A DNA stretch of 52,132 nucleotides from Paenibacillus cisolokensis (GCF_018403665.1 NZ_BOVJ01000058.1:1-52132); one strand, 5' to 3'. Shown: positions 38,252-47,023, numbered from the stretch's first letter. The notes: generated from the letters alone by a model not told the origin. Made by a program: numbers and translations.

Positions 38252-39817
38252 ATGAGTTTATTGACTGTAGAACAATTATCCCACAGTTTCGGAGACCGTA
38301 TATTGTTCAAGGAAGTTTCGTTCCGCCTGCTCGCGGGCGAGCATGTCGGGCTGGTCGGAGCGAACGGAGCCGGCAAATCGACATTGATGAATATTTTGAC
38401 CGGCCATGTGCTGAAGGACAGCGGAAAAGTCGAATGGACCCCGAAAGTTCGCTACGGCTATCTGGACCAGCATACGAAACTGGAGCCGGGCAAGACGATA
38501 CGCGACGTGCTGCGGGACGCCTTCTCCCATCTGCTGACGCTGGAGCGGGAGCTTGAGGAAGTGACGGCCCGGATGGCCGACGCCGATCCGGATCAGCTGG
38601 AGCTGCTGCTCGAGCGGATGGGCGAAATCCAGGAAGAGCTGGAGATCGGCGATTTCTACCTGCTGGATGTGAAAGTGGAGGAGATGGCCAACGGGCTGGG
38701 GCTCAGCGCCATCGGGCTCGATCGGGACGTCGCTACGCTCAGCGGCGGACAGCGGACGAAAGTGCTGCTCGCCAAGCTGCTGCTGGAGAAGCCGACGGTC
38801 TTATTGCTGGACGAACCGACGAACTATTTGGACGAGGAGCATATTGCATGGCTGACGGGCTACCTGAAATCGTATCCCCATGCCTTTATCCTCATCTCTC
38901 ACGATACCGGGTTTATGAACGAGGTCGTCAATGTCATTTATCATCTCGAGTTTGCGAAGCTGACCCGTTATTCCGCCAACTACGAGAAGTTTCTGGAGAT
39001 GGCGGAGATCAATAAAGCCCAGCATATCGAAGCGTATGAAAAGCAGCAGGAATATATCCGGAAGCAGGAAGATTTCATCCAGCGGAACAAAGCCCGGGCA
39101 TCGACGTCGGGCCGCGCCAAGAGCCGGGAGAAGCAGTTGGAGAGGCTGGAGCGCATTGATCGGCCGGAGGAAGCGCCGAAGCCGACATTTCATTTCCGCG
39201 AATCCCGCGCGAGCGGCAAGACGGTGTTTCAGGCCGAGGGCCTGTCGATCGGTTATGACCGGCCGCTCTTGCCGAGCATGAATGTGCTGATCGAGCGGGG
39301 CGACAAAATCGCGGTTGTCGGCTGCAACGGCGTCGGCAAGTCGACGCTGCTCAAGACGATACTCGGCGTCATCCCGCCGCTCGGCGGGGAAATCTATCGC
39401 GGAGACTATCTGTACCCGGCTTATTACCAGCAGGAAATGAAACCTCCGTCTGCCACGCCTCTCGAGGACGTGTGGAACGAGTTTCCGGGGATGAACCAGC
39501 ATGAGGTGCGGGCGGCGCTCGCCCGGTGCGGGCTCAAAAACGAGCATATTACACGCAGCTTGAGTCAGCTGAGCGGCGGCGAGCAGGCCAAGGTGCGGCT
39601 GTGCAAGCTGATGCTGCGGGAAAGCAACTGGATTCTGTTCGACGAACCGACCAACCACCTCGATATTGTGGCGAAGGCGGAGCTGAAGCGGGCGCTGCAA
39701 GCCTATCGGGGGACGGTCGTTCTCGTCTCCCACGAGCCGGAATTTTACGAGGACTGGGTGACGAAAATTTGGGACGTTGAAGCGTGGTCGGCCTCCGGCA
39801 TGCCGTCCGTTCATTAG
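38252..39817 (+). CDS. ABC-F family ATPase
   Basis: Soluble protein of 521 residues with two ABC domains and no membrane part, typical of ribosome-associated ABC-F factors (YkpA/YbiT/Uup group). Domain 1 has Walker A GANGAGKST, signature LSGGQ, Walker B LLLDEPTNYLD. A charged linker follows (QEYIRKQEDFIQRNKAR). Domain 2 has GCNGVGKST, LSGGEQ, ILFDEPTNHLD. The linker carries the conserved R-N-K-A-R-A-S motif. Both catalytic glutamates are present. ATG 38252 begins M-S-L-L-T-V-E-Q-L. Whether it confers antibiotic protection or is a housekeeping translation factor cannot be told here. Confidence 0.92.
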   Translation: MSLLTVEQLSHSFGDRILFKEVSFRLLAGEHVGLVGANGAGKSTLMNILTGHVLKDSGKVEWTPKVRYGYLDQHTKLEPGKTIRDVLRDAFSHLLTLERELEEVTARMADADPDQLELLLERMGEIQEELEIGDFYLLDVKVEEMANGLGLSAIGLDRDVATLSGGQRTKVLLAKLLLEKPTVLLLDEPTNYLDEEHIAWLTGYLKSYPHAFILISHDTGFMNEVVNVIYHLEFAKLTRYSANYEKFLEMAEINKAQHIEAYEKQQEYIRKQEDFIQRNKARASTSGRAKSREKQLERLERIDRPEEAPKPTFHFRESRASGKTVFQAEGLSIGYDRPLLPSMNVLIERGDKIAVVGCNGVGKSTLLKTILGVIPPLGGEIYRGDYLYPAYYQQEMKPPSATPLEDVWNEFPGMNQHEVRAALARCGLKNEHITRSLSQLSGGEQAKVRLCKLMLRESNWILFDEPTNHLDIVAKAELKRALQAYRGTVVLVSHEPEFYEDWVTKIWDVEAWSASGMPSVH

Positions 39818-39828
39818 AATCGCCTAAC

Positions 39829-39857
39829 TTGTTTTTCTAAAACGCGTAATTTATGAT
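39829..39857 (+). promoter_or_regulatory. Promoter of the two-component operon
   Basis: TTGTTT (39829-39834) and TATGAT (39852-39857) with a 17-base spacer, giving a leader of roughly 165 bases before the regulator gene. Confidence 0.55.
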
Positions 39858-39917
39858 GAAAATGGACATACGATCAATGAAACATTTTTCATGAATCCGG
39901 ACTCCGATACGATAGGC

Positions 39918-39962
39918 GCAAGACGTCTTTGCCGCCGTTTCCGGACAGGCAAAGCGTCTTGC
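39918..39962. promoter_or_regulatory. Strong hairpin in the two-component leader
   Basis: GCAAGACGTCTTTGCC pairs with GGCAAAGCGTCTTGC with one bulged base. No T-run follows, so it is either a Rho-independent-like remnant for the ABC-F gene or a leader structure of the next operon. Confidence 0.5.
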
Positions 39963-40029
39963 CGCGCGATTCAATAACGGCATAAAAAACGACCAAAAGA
40001 ACCGGTCATGGAAGTAGGTGGACAACAAG

Positions 40030-40728
40030 ATGAAAGAGCGCATACTCGTCATCGAGGACGAAGAGAGCATATCTCGCATATTGCAGCTGGAGCTGGAGCA
40101 CGACGGCTACACGGTCGGTTGCGCTCTTGACGGCAAAACCGGTCTCGAGATGGCTTCGTCGGGCGAATGGGATCTGGTGCTGCTTGATGTCATGCTGCCG
40201 GAGATGAACGGCATCGAGGTGCTTCGCAGGCTGCGTCAGGCGGGCAACCCGATTCCGGTTATTTTGCTGACGGCCCGCGATACCGTGCCGGACAAGGTCA
40301 GCGGGTTCGAGCATGGCGCCAACGATTATATAACGAAGCCTTTCGCCGTGGAAGAGCTGCTGGCGCGAGTGCGCAATTTGCTGCGCATTTTCCAGCAAAA
40401 TCCGCGGGAGTCGGAAGGTTCCGACGTAATCCGAATCGGCGATTTGTCGATCGAGTTGCGCACGCGCAAAGTGTACCGCAAAGAACTCGCGATCGATTTG
40501 ACGCCCCGCGAATTCGAGCTGCTCGTGTACCTGGCCGAACATAAAAACCAGGAGAAGTCGCGGGAAGAAATTTTGTCCGAAGTGTGGGGCTACGATTTTG
40601 TCGGGGAGACCAACCTGGTGGACGTGTATATCCGCTATTTGCGCCAAAAGCTCGACAAGGGCTTCCGGCATAAGCTCATTCATACGATTCGCGGCGTCGG
40701 TTATATGATGAAGGAGCCGGATGCATGA
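40030..40728 (+). CDS. OmpR/PhoB-family response regulator (ArlR-like)
   Basis: DNA-binding response regulator of 232 residues. Receiver: E9-D10, phospho-acceptor D53 (LVLLDVMLPEMNG), T in ILLTARD, K in YITKPF. Winged-helix output: IDLTPREFELLVYLAEH and the closing HTIRGVGYMM. ATG 40030 is eight bases after AGGTGG; an in-frame GTG lies at 40018. The stop overlaps the kinase start (ATGA). ArlRS-type systems regulate adhesion, autolysis and virulence in staphylococci; the target set here is unknown. Confidence 0.93.
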   Translation: MKERILVIEDEESISRILQLELEHDGYTVGCALDGKTGLEMASSGEWDLVLLDVMLPEMNGIEVLRRLRQAGNPIPVILLTARDTVPDKVSGFEHGANDYITKPFAVEELLARVRNLLRIFQQNPRESEGSDVIRIGDLSIELRTRKVYRKELAIDLTPREFELLVYLAEHKNQEKSREEILSEVWGYDFVGETNLVDVYIRYLRQKLDKGFRHKLIHTIRGVGYMMKEPDA

Positions 40729-42079
40729 CGCTCCGCAAGCGGTTTACCCTTTTACGATATTTTGGCTTATTTTCATTTTGCTTTTGTTTAACATTTTCGT
40801 CTATTTGTTCGTCATCAACATTACGACGCGCAGCGAAGAGCAGTTATTGTCCAACAAAGTCAATCTGTTGCTGGAAAATGCGCATATGAGGATGGAAAGC
40901 CAGCTCGACAATCCGGATCTGCTTCGCGAATATTACAACGTGAACGAGCTGATCCGGATTGTGACGCCGGACGGGCGCGTCGTCAACGTGCAAGGCTCCG
41001 ATCCCGAGCTGCTCGCGCTGCCGTCGTCGTTTCACCGGACGCATCAATCGGGCATGACCTCGGTCGGCGGCATGCGCGTGCTGTATATGCGCGTGCCTTT
41101 GTTTGATAACGGCGAAATTATCGGCATGCTGGAAGTGAACCGGAAGCTCAATTCGCTCGACAGCTATTTGCAAATATTGGTTGCCGCGCTGAGCGTGACG
41201 AGTGCCGGAGCGATATTGTTTGCGATTTTCGGCACATATTGGTTCACGTCCCGGCTGACCGCGCCGATCCAGCATATGGTGCAGACGATGCGGGAAATCG
41301 ACCGGAGCGGCAAGCTGCAGAAGATCGAGCTGAAGAACAAGGACGAGTCGGCCGAACTGCAGCAGCTTGTCCGGGCGTTCAACCAGATGATCGACCGGCT
41401 GGACAGGACGTTCGCGCGGCAGAAGCAGTTCGTCGCGGACGCTTCGCACGAACTGAAGACGCCGCTGACCGTCATCAGCAGCTATGCCGGCATGCTGAAA
41501 CGATGGGGCCGAGACGATGCGAAGGTGCGGGATGAGGCGATCGAGGCGATTCACAAGGAATCGCAGCGGCTGCAAAATTTGACCAAGTCGATGCTGACGC
41601 TGGCCGAGGCGGAGCAGGAGGATTGGCTCAATCTGGAGACGTTCGATGTCGTGCAGCTGGCCGACGAAACGGCAAGCATGCTCCATACGACGTTTCAAAG
41701 GGAAATTCGCGTCAATGCCGTCTCGGGTCAGGTCCGCTTGAACGGGGACAAGGACAAAATACGGCAGTTGCTCGTCATCCTGCTTGACAATGCGATCAAG
41801 TACAGCAAGGACCCGATCGACGTAACCGTTTCGCAGGTGAAGCAAACGGTCCGCATTCATGTCACCGATAAGGGGATCGGCATTCCGGAGAACGAAATTC
41901 CGCATCTGTTCGAACGTTTTTATCGCGTGGACGGCGCGCGCAGCCGGGCGACCGGCGGCGTCGGACTCGGGTTGTCGATCGCGAAGCGGATTGTCGACAT
42001 GCATGGCGGCCAAATCGACGTCTTCAGCAAACCCGGAAAAGGCACGACGATTACGCTGCAGTTTCCGCAACATAGATAA
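40725..42079 (+). CDS. Sensor histidine kinase, ArlS-like (one-base break)
   Basis: Membrane sensor of about 451 residues. The true N-terminus appears to be ATG 40725 (M-T-L-R-K-R-F-T-L), overlapping the regulator stop. The frame is lost at TTTT (40750-40753), and one more T gives T-L-F-T-I-F-W-L-I-F. TM1 is about 12-32, an extracytoplasmic PAS/Cache-sized loop follows, TM2 is about 145-170, then HAMP, HisKA (FVADASHELKTPLTVI) and HATPase (DNAIKYSKD, DKGIGIPENE, GGVGLGLSI). Without repair the frame opens as M-H-D-A-P at 40721, an unlikely start. Confidence 0.93.
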
Positions 42080-42105
42080 GCCGGAAAGCTTGGCGCTTTC
42101 CGGCT
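42079..42105. terminator. Possible terminator after the kinase
   Basis: AGCCGGAAAG (42079-42088) pairs with CTTTCCGGCT (42096-42105). It overlaps the kinase stop codon. No T-run follows, so termination efficiency is doubtful. Confidence 0.5.
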
Positions 42106-42171
42106 GGACGGGCGGATTTTACGCCGCCCTTTCGTTTGTCGCGATTCCATTTTTCGTTTTCCGTTCGGACG

Positions 42172-42651
42172 TCAATTCAGCACCCGGCGCGCCGTCACGT
42201 ACTTGCTTTTCCAGTAGGTGGAGTTAATGCTGGTGATTGTGATCCCTTTGCTGGAAGAACTGTGCAGCATTTGATTGTTCCCCGCATATATGCCGACATG
42301 GCTGATCCGGCTTCCCGACGTCCGGAAAAAGACGAGGTCGCCCATGCTCAAATAGCCTTTATCCACCTTGACTCCTTTGGAAGCTTGCGCGACCGCGGTG
42401 CGAGGCAGCGAAACCTCATACTTTTTAAAGACGAACTGGGTAAAAGAAGAGCAATCGAATGCATATGTAACGCCGCTTGGCGCGCCGAAACGGTAAGGTA
42501 CGCCCAAATATTTTTTACCGTAGTTTATAAGCTCTATCGATTTGGGGGTTGCCGCGTCTGCTTTTGAATTCGAAGTCGCCGCAACCGCCGTAAATCCGAT
42601 GGCGGCGCAAAGGCTTGCGCTCACAATCCGCCTAATCCACTTTTTGCGCAT
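42172..42651 (-). CDS. Secreted NlpC/P60 peptidoglycan hydrolase
   Basis: Secreted cysteine peptidase of 159 residues, probably cutting D-Glu to diamino-acid bonds of wall peptides. A Sec signal with a basic start and hydrophobic core ends near Ala-Asp-Ala-Ala (residues 31-34). The catalytic Cys is in AFDCSSFTQFVF, with His in ISHVGIYAG and the third polar residue (His) in QMLHSSS. There is no separate wall-binding (LysM/SH3) domain, so it is a minimal one-domain form. GGAGGG lies upstream. Convergent with the ArlS-like gene. Confidence 0.93.
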   Translation of the reverse strand: MRKKWIRRIVSASLCAAIGFTAVAATSNSKADAATPKSIELINYGKKYLGVPYRFGAPSGVTYAFDCSSFTQFVFKKYEVSLPRTAVAQASKGVKVDKGYLSMGDLVFFRTSGSRISHVGIYAGNNQMLHSSSSKGITITSINSTYWKSKYVTARRVLN

Positions 42652-42836
42652 GACGTGTTGTTTTTCCCTCCATCACGATGTAGTATATTTGTGATCTAAC
42701 TATAACACATCGCCGATCGACCATAAGTTTCCATGAAGAAGCGCAATGTCGATCGCCGTTGAGGTTGAATACCTTTATGAGAATGACGTGAAAATTTTCT
42801 CATTATTGGTTTGCAATATGGAAGGGTGGGTATAAA

Positions 42837-43696
42837 ATGAAATTTCGTGTCGCCGCAGTTCAATACAAGCTGGAAGATATCGCTTCGTTCGGACAGTTCG
42901 CCGATCAGGCGGAGCATTACGTTCGCAACGCATCCGAATACGGCGTAAACGTCGTGCTGTTTCCCGAATTTATGACGACGCAGCTCTTGTCCATCGGTGA
43001 CGGGACAGGGAAAGCGCTGCCGATCGAGCGGCTGCCCGAATTTACGGACGAATACGTCCGATTGTTCGGCCGCCTGGCCGCTGCATATGACATGCATATC
43101 GTCGGCGGGACGCATGTTATCGATGCCGGCGGCGGCAAGCGAAGAAATGCGGCGCATCTGTTCCATCCGGACGGCCGGGTCGACGTCCAGCCCAAGCTCC
43201 ATTTGACGCCGACCGAGGTGGCGGAATGGAATATGTCGCCGGGGGAAGGGCTGGAAGTGTTCGAAACGCCTTACGGCACAGTCGCCATGCTGACCTGCTA
43301 CGATATCGAGTTTCCGGAAATCGTCCGCATGGCCCGCGCCAAAGGGGCGGATGTCATCTTTTGCCCGTCCTGCACGGACGACCGTCACGGTTTCTTCCGC
43401 GTTCGGTACTGCTGCCATGCCCGCGCGGTGGAAAACCAGGTTTATATCGTCACGACAGGGACGGTCGGTTCTCTTCGTACCGTCGATTTCATGCGCGCCA
43501 ATTACGGGCAGGCGGCGGTCATTGCGCCGAATGACATTCCGTTCCGCCGGCGGGGATTATCGCGGAAGGCGAAATTAACGACGATATGCTCGTCGTGGCC
43601 GATCTCGATTTGAAGCTGCTTGAAGAGGTGCGCGCGGCCGGCTCCGTGACGACGTGGCGGGATCGCCGGACCGATCTGTATCCGGATTGGTCGTAA
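42837..43696 (+). CDS. Nitrilase-family carbon-nitrogen hydrolase (one-base break)
   Basis: Amidase/nitrilase superfamily enzyme, about 286 residues. The Glu-Lys-Cys triad is visible: Glu in LFPEFMTT, Lys in QPKLHLTPTE, Cys in MLTCYDIEFPE. The frame is lost at TT (43552-43553). A third T gives D-I-P-F-P-P-A-G-I-I-A-E-G-E-I and the proper stop at 43694-43696. Substrate unknown. The next gene is a GNAT acetyltransferase 39 bp away. In some Bacilli similar enzymes are fused to a GNAT domain, suggesting a functional pair. Confidence 0.9.
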
Positions 43697-43735
43697 GCGG
43701 GCCATCGCGGAGCCGATGATACGGGAGGATCGCAA

Positions 43736-44401
43736 ATGCGAAAAGAAATGTACGTGTATCGGGACGGCGTTCCGGAGCGAATCGTCATCCGGTCATATGG
43801 GGAACGGGATTTTTCCGCGCTGATTGACATTCAGAGGGTCAGCTTCCCGCCGCCGTTTCCCGAAGAATTGTGGTGGAACGAGGAGCAGTTGTCCGAGCAT
43901 GTCGAACGCTTCCCGGAGGGAGCGCTTTGCGCCGAGGCCGAGGACGGGCGTCTGATCGGCTCGATGACAGGTCTAATCGTGCGGCTGGACGACTATGGGC
44001 ATGCTCATGACTGGCAGACGATAACGGACGGCGGGTATATCCGCAATCACCGCCCGGACGGCGATACGTTATATGTCGTCGATATTTGCGTCATTCCCGA
44101 ATACCGGAAGGCGGGAATCGGGAAGTGGCTGATGCAGTCGATGTACGAGACGGTCGTTCATCTCGGATTGAAGCGGCTGCTGGGCGGCGGGCGGATGCCG
44201 GGCTACCATAAATATGCGGATGTGGCGACACCCGCGGAATATGTGGACAATGTCGTAAAAGGCGTATGGAAAGACCCGGTCATCTCTTTTTTGCTGCGCT
44301 GCGGACGGATTCCGGTCGGCATAGCCGAACATTATTTAGATGACGAGGAATCGCTGCATCACGCCGTATTGATGGAATGGAAAAATCCGTTTCAATCATA
44401 A
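43736..44401 (+). CDS. GNAT-family N-acetyltransferase (nitrilase partner)
   Basis: Acetyl-CoA-dependent transferase of 221 residues. The GNAT core is at about 20-165: IRSYGERDFSALIDIQ at the start, VVDICVIPEYRKAGIGKWLM as the acetyl-CoA loop (R/Q-x-x-G-x-G/A form). The family that accompanies nitrilase-type hydrolases has the same PPPFPEELWW and GGGRMPGYHKYAD segments. ATG 43736 follows GGGAGG. Acceptor unknown. Confidence 0.88.
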   Translation: MRKEMYVYRDGVPERIVIRSYGERDFSALIDIQRVSFPPPFPEELWWNEEQLSEHVERFPEGALCAEAEDGRLIGSMTGLIVRLDDYGHAHDWQTITDGGYIRNHRPDGDTLYVVDICVIPEYRKAGIGKWLMQSMYETVVHLGLKRLLGGGRMPGYHKYADVATPAEYVDNVVKGVWKDPVISFLLRCGRIPVGIAEHYLDDEESLHHAVLMEWKNPFQS

Positions 44402-44419
44402 ACAAAGGAGTGAGTCTGT

Positions 44420-45088
44420 TTGGAATACCGTCGCATAACGTCACTGCAAGATCCGCTGTTCGCACAGCTCCACCGGCTTCTTCAGGAAGTGTTCCCGCCC
44501 GAAGAAGTGCTTGCCTACGATTTGTGGAAGGAGCCGCTGGAAGATCCGGGCATCCACGTATACGTAGCCGTACATAACGGGGAAGTCGTCGGCGCTACCG
44601 AATACCGCTATTACCCGGATTTGAAGGTGGCGATGACCGATTTTACCGTTATCGGCAAGCCTTCGATGGGGATCGGCCGGTTTCTGCTATGCCGCCGGGA
44701 GAGCGATCTGCGGCGGCTCGCAGAACAGTCGGGCACGACATCGATCGGAATGTTCGCGGAAGTGTACGATCCTTATCAATTTCATTATGAATTCGGCGGC
44801 CTGACCCCGATGAACCCGTACGTCCGCCGGGAAGTGCTGTCCCATATCGGCTACAAAAAGCTGCAAATTCCGTATGTTCATCCTTCCTGGGATCACGAGG
44901 GAAGCGCGGTGACCGGACTTGATCTTTGTTTCCTGCCCGCCGACGACGAGCTCGATTCGCTTCCGGCTTCGCTCATCGTCAATTTCCTTGAACGCTATTA
45001 TTCGGCTTTGCCGAACAAGCCGGATGAATGGTACAAGATGATCGAAGATCTGCGGAAGCAGGACAAGATCGAGCTGCTGCCGCTGTAA
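44420..45088 (+). CDS. GNAT-family N-acetyltransferase
   Basis: Second, unrelated GNAT-like protein of 222 residues starting MEYRRITSLQDPLFAQLHRL. HNGEVVGATEYRYYPDLKVAMTDFTVI forms the central strands. The acetyl-CoA loop is weakly conserved (IGKPSMGIGRFLLC), so activity is uncertain. TTG 44420 is chosen because AAAGGAG lies just upstream. It belongs to the same transcript as the preceding two genes. Confidence 0.8.
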   Translation: MEYRRITSLQDPLFAQLHRLLQEVFPPEEVLAYDLWKEPLEDPGIHVYVAVHNGEVVGATEYRYYPDLKVAMTDFTVIGKPSMGIGRFLLCRRESDLRRLAEQSGTTSIGMFAEVYDPYQFHYEFGGLTPMNPYVRREVLSHIGYKKLQIPYVHPSWDHEGSAVTGLDLCFLPADDELDSLPASLIVNFLERYYSALPNKPDEWYKMIEDLRKQDKIELLPL

Positions 45089-45190
45089 CGGCCCGCTCAT
45101 TCCCATGCCCGTCCGAAATGCCGGTCCGAACCGGTCCGGTTGCCGGTTCGAAATGCAAGGGACTGGCCGGAAGAAGGCGGGGTTTTAGCT

Positions 45191-45267
45191 TATGCTTTTG
45201 AAGTAACTTTGCTGAGCAAAGTTGAGCCTATGCTTACGAAGTAACTTTGCTGCGCAAAGTTTTGGGA
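45191..45267 (+). promoter_or_regulatory. Tandem hairpin leader element (two copies)
   Basis: Two 33-bp direct repeats (45191-45223 and 45229-45261) have the form TATGCTT-N2-GAAGTAACTTTGC-TG(A/C)G-CAAAGTT. Each contains an AACTTTGC/GCAAAGTT hairpin. The second runs straight into TTGGGAG, the ribosome site of the metallohydrolase. The layout equals that before the oxidoreductase at 14069. Confidence 0.65.
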
Positions 45268-45276
45268 GAACTGAAG

Positions 45277-46053
45277 ATGACGACCATAACGTTTCGGGGA
45301 ACCGGCGATTCGATGGGTGTGCCCCGGGTTTACTGCGATTGCGCGGTTTGCGAGGAAGCGCGTGCGACCGGGCGCAACCGGCGGCTTCGCTCGCTCGTCC
45401 AGATCGACGATCCGTCGCTCGGCACGGTTCTCATCGACTGCGGACCCGATTGGAGGCGCCAGATGGAGGCGGCCGGACTGCGGCGGGTCGACGTAATATT
45501 GCTGACGCATGCCCATTTCGATCATATCGGCGGTCTTGCGGAATGGGCCGATGCCTGCCGCTGGACGAAGGAACGCGGTCTGGCTTACGCCCCCGCCGAA
45601 GTGATCGAGGAGGTGCTGGCGCGGTTTCCGTGGCTCGGCCGGCATATTGACTTTCGGCCGCTCAGCCGAGAGGAGACGCTCGGCCGGTGGACCGTTGCGG
45701 CATGGAAGGTCAATCACGGCAAGAACGGTTACTCGTACGCGTATCGTTTCGATCGCCCGAACGGCGGTCCCGCTTGGGTCTATTGCCCGGATGCGATCGG
45801 TTTGACGGAAGAAATGCTCCGGCCAATGCGCGGTTTGGACCTGTTGGTGCTCGGGACGAGCTTCTATCATGAACCGTACCCGTACGAAACCCGATCCGTC
45901 TATGATGTGACGGAGGCGCTTGAGCTCGCAGCTGAGCTCCGTCCCCGCCGGATGGTGCTCACCCATCAGTCGCATGACATTGACTTAAGACGGGACTACG
46001 GGCTGCCGGCGCATGTGGCATTTGCCGAAACCGGCATGACCGTTACGCTATGA
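45277..46053 (+). CDS. PhnP-like metallo-beta-lactamase-fold hydrolase
   Basis: Zinc phosphodiesterase of 258 residues. The start TFRGTGDSMGVPRVYCDCAVC is the PhnP-type opening, with cysteines for a structural zinc. The active-site motif is LTHAHFDHIGG, and later histidines lie in VNHGKNGYSY and VLTHQSHDID. PhnP relatives cleave cyclic ribose phosphates and 2'-nucleotides; there is no phosphonate operon here, so a general nucleotide-repair role is more likely. ATG 45277 follows GGGAG directly after a hairpin leader. Confidence 0.9.
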   Translation: MTTITFRGTGDSMGVPRVYCDCAVCEEARATGRNRRLRSLVQIDDPSLGTVLIDCGPDWRRQMEAAGLRRVDVILLTHAHFDHIGGLAEWADACRWTKERGLAYAPAEVIEEVLARFPWLGRHIDFRPLSREETLGRWTVAAWKVNHGKNGYSYAYRFDRPNGGPAWVYCPDAIGLTEEMLRPMRGLDLLVLGTSFYHEPYPYETRSVYDVTEALELAAELRPRRMVLTHQSHDIDLRRDYGLPAHVAFAETGMTVTL

Positions 46054-46149
46054 AGAGCGGGCGGGACAAGCTGCGGAGCCGGGCATATTCGGACCGGACC
46101 TCGATTGTTTCCGCGCAGGCAAGTCCCGCTCGGGCCGTCCCGCCCGCGG

Positions 46150-46178
46150 TTGACATCGGGGCTGGATGGAAGTAAAAT
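46150..46178 (+). promoter_or_regulatory. Strong sigma-A promoter upstream of mutS2 region
   Basis: A perfect TTGACA (46150-46155), 17-base spacer and TAAAAT (46173-46178). Transcription would begin near 46185 and run through a structured RNA candidate and two terminators before the next start codon at 46691. Confidence 0.8.
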
Positions 46179-46257
46179 ATTTACAGGGATGTCGATTCCC
46201 GTTTTGTCAGATGCAGTCGGATATGAATGGTAAAGGGGAAATTTTGATGACCGTCGG

Positions 46258-46394
46258 TGTTCTTAACTCGTAATCGGATATTCGCGAAAGTACGTTCGAA
46301 TCGGGAAGCTGATGCTTCGATAGGCTGGAAGCGTCAGTGTGTTTCGTTATTCCCGTTTTCGTTCTGCGTCATTTCGCGGCCAGAGTTAAGAACA
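46258..46394 (+). ncRNA. Candidate rod-shaped structured RNA, class unknown
   Basis: Four nested stems can be read directly. P1: TGTTCTTAACTC (46258-46269) / GAGTTAAGAACA (46383-46394), 12 bp and perfect. P2: CGCGAAA (46283-46289) / TTTCGCG (46372-46378). P3: CGGGAA (46302-46307) / TTCCCG (46350-46355). P4: CTGATGCTTC (46309-46318) / GAAGCGTCAG (46328-46337). They are separated by asymmetric internal loops. A strong promoter lies upstream and a terminator 48 bases downstream, giving a transcript of about 285 bases. T-box, 6S or a new leader class were considered; no T-box AGGGTGGNACCGCG motif is present. Confidence 0.5.
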
Positions 46395-46441
46395 TGGAGT
46401 TTTCCGCCCGAACGGTCGTCGTTTACGGAAGCGGTACAATC

Positions 46442-46468
46442 GCCGTGCTCTTGCAGCACGGCTTTTTT
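46442..46468 (+). terminator. Intrinsic terminator 1 before mutS2
   Basis: GCCGTGCT / AGCACGGC around a five-base loop, followed by six T. It ends the putative structured transcript. Confidence 0.9.
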
Positions 46469-46553
46469 AGGCTTACGGCATATGGAACGTTGCGCGGCTT
46501 GCCAGCCGCCTTCTGTCCGTACGGCCTCGCCGCTTCCGGAACAAGTACGCTCG

Positions 46554-46590
46554 CAGGAGGGGACGCGCCGCGTTCCGCTCCTGTTTTTTT
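46554..46590 (+). terminator. Intrinsic terminator 2 before mutS2
   Basis: CAGGAG / CTCCTG with inner GGGACGC/GCGTTCC pairing, followed by seven T. It is the second terminator-like hairpin within 150 bp, still 100 bp before the next start codon. The stretch 46054-46690 otherwise holds no credible protein gene. Confidence 0.85.
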
Positions 46591-46690
46591 GTTCCATACG
46601 GGCACGGACATCCCGCGGGAGGCGATTCCGTTCATTCTTGGCTCCGGTTCGCGAAAAACAGATAAAACAGGTGAAAGGTGGAGCAAAAGA

Positions 46691-47023
46691 ATGAATGCGT
46701 CAACGTTGGAACGACTGGAGTATAACCGTATCCGCGCCATGCTGGCCGATTATACCGTCAGTCCGGAAGGGAGGCAACTCGCGGAACGGCACGAGCCGGA
46801 AACGAACCCGAAGCGCGTTCGCGCCTGGCTGAACGAGACGAGCGAAGCCGCGGCGCTGCTGGCGACGGGGGCAAGCGTGCCGCTGTCGGCCATGGAAGGG
46901 GTCGGACCGCTGCTGAGTCTGCTCGGCAAAAGCAAAATTTATAACGAGCAGGAGCTCGGTTATTTATCGGCATGGCTTCAAGCCATTGCGCAAATGAAGC
47001 GTTACATGAACGGCAAGCGCATA
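46691..47023 (+). pseudogene. MutS2-like protein, 5' fragment only
   Basis: About 111 N-terminal residues of a MutS2-type protein (start MNASTLERLEYNRIRAMLADY, then PLSAMEGVGPLLSLLGKSKI and LQAIAQMKRYM) are well preserved, with AAAGGTGG before ATG 46691. At about 47020 the sequence changes abruptly to AT-rich DNA and homology stops, although the frame happens to stay open into the next gene. The ATPase core (Walker motifs) and any Smr domain are absent, so the product cannot function as MutS2. A short piece that may come from the same gene lies at 48821-48940. Confidence 0.75.

Noticed and set aside
38252-38556. Kinase C-terminal extension overlapping the ABC-F gene by 305 bases
   Set aside because: The residues beyond 38252 are the ABC-F sequence read out of frame, with no kinase-related content; a missing base near 38160 explains the read-through.
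46258-46395. RNase P RNA, SRP RNA, 6S or T-box assignment
   Set aside because: The first bases resemble the start of B. subtilis RNase P RNA, but the GAGGAAAGTCC core is absent. The SRP GGAAGGAAGCAGC loop and the T-box AGGGTGGNACCGCG motif are also missing.
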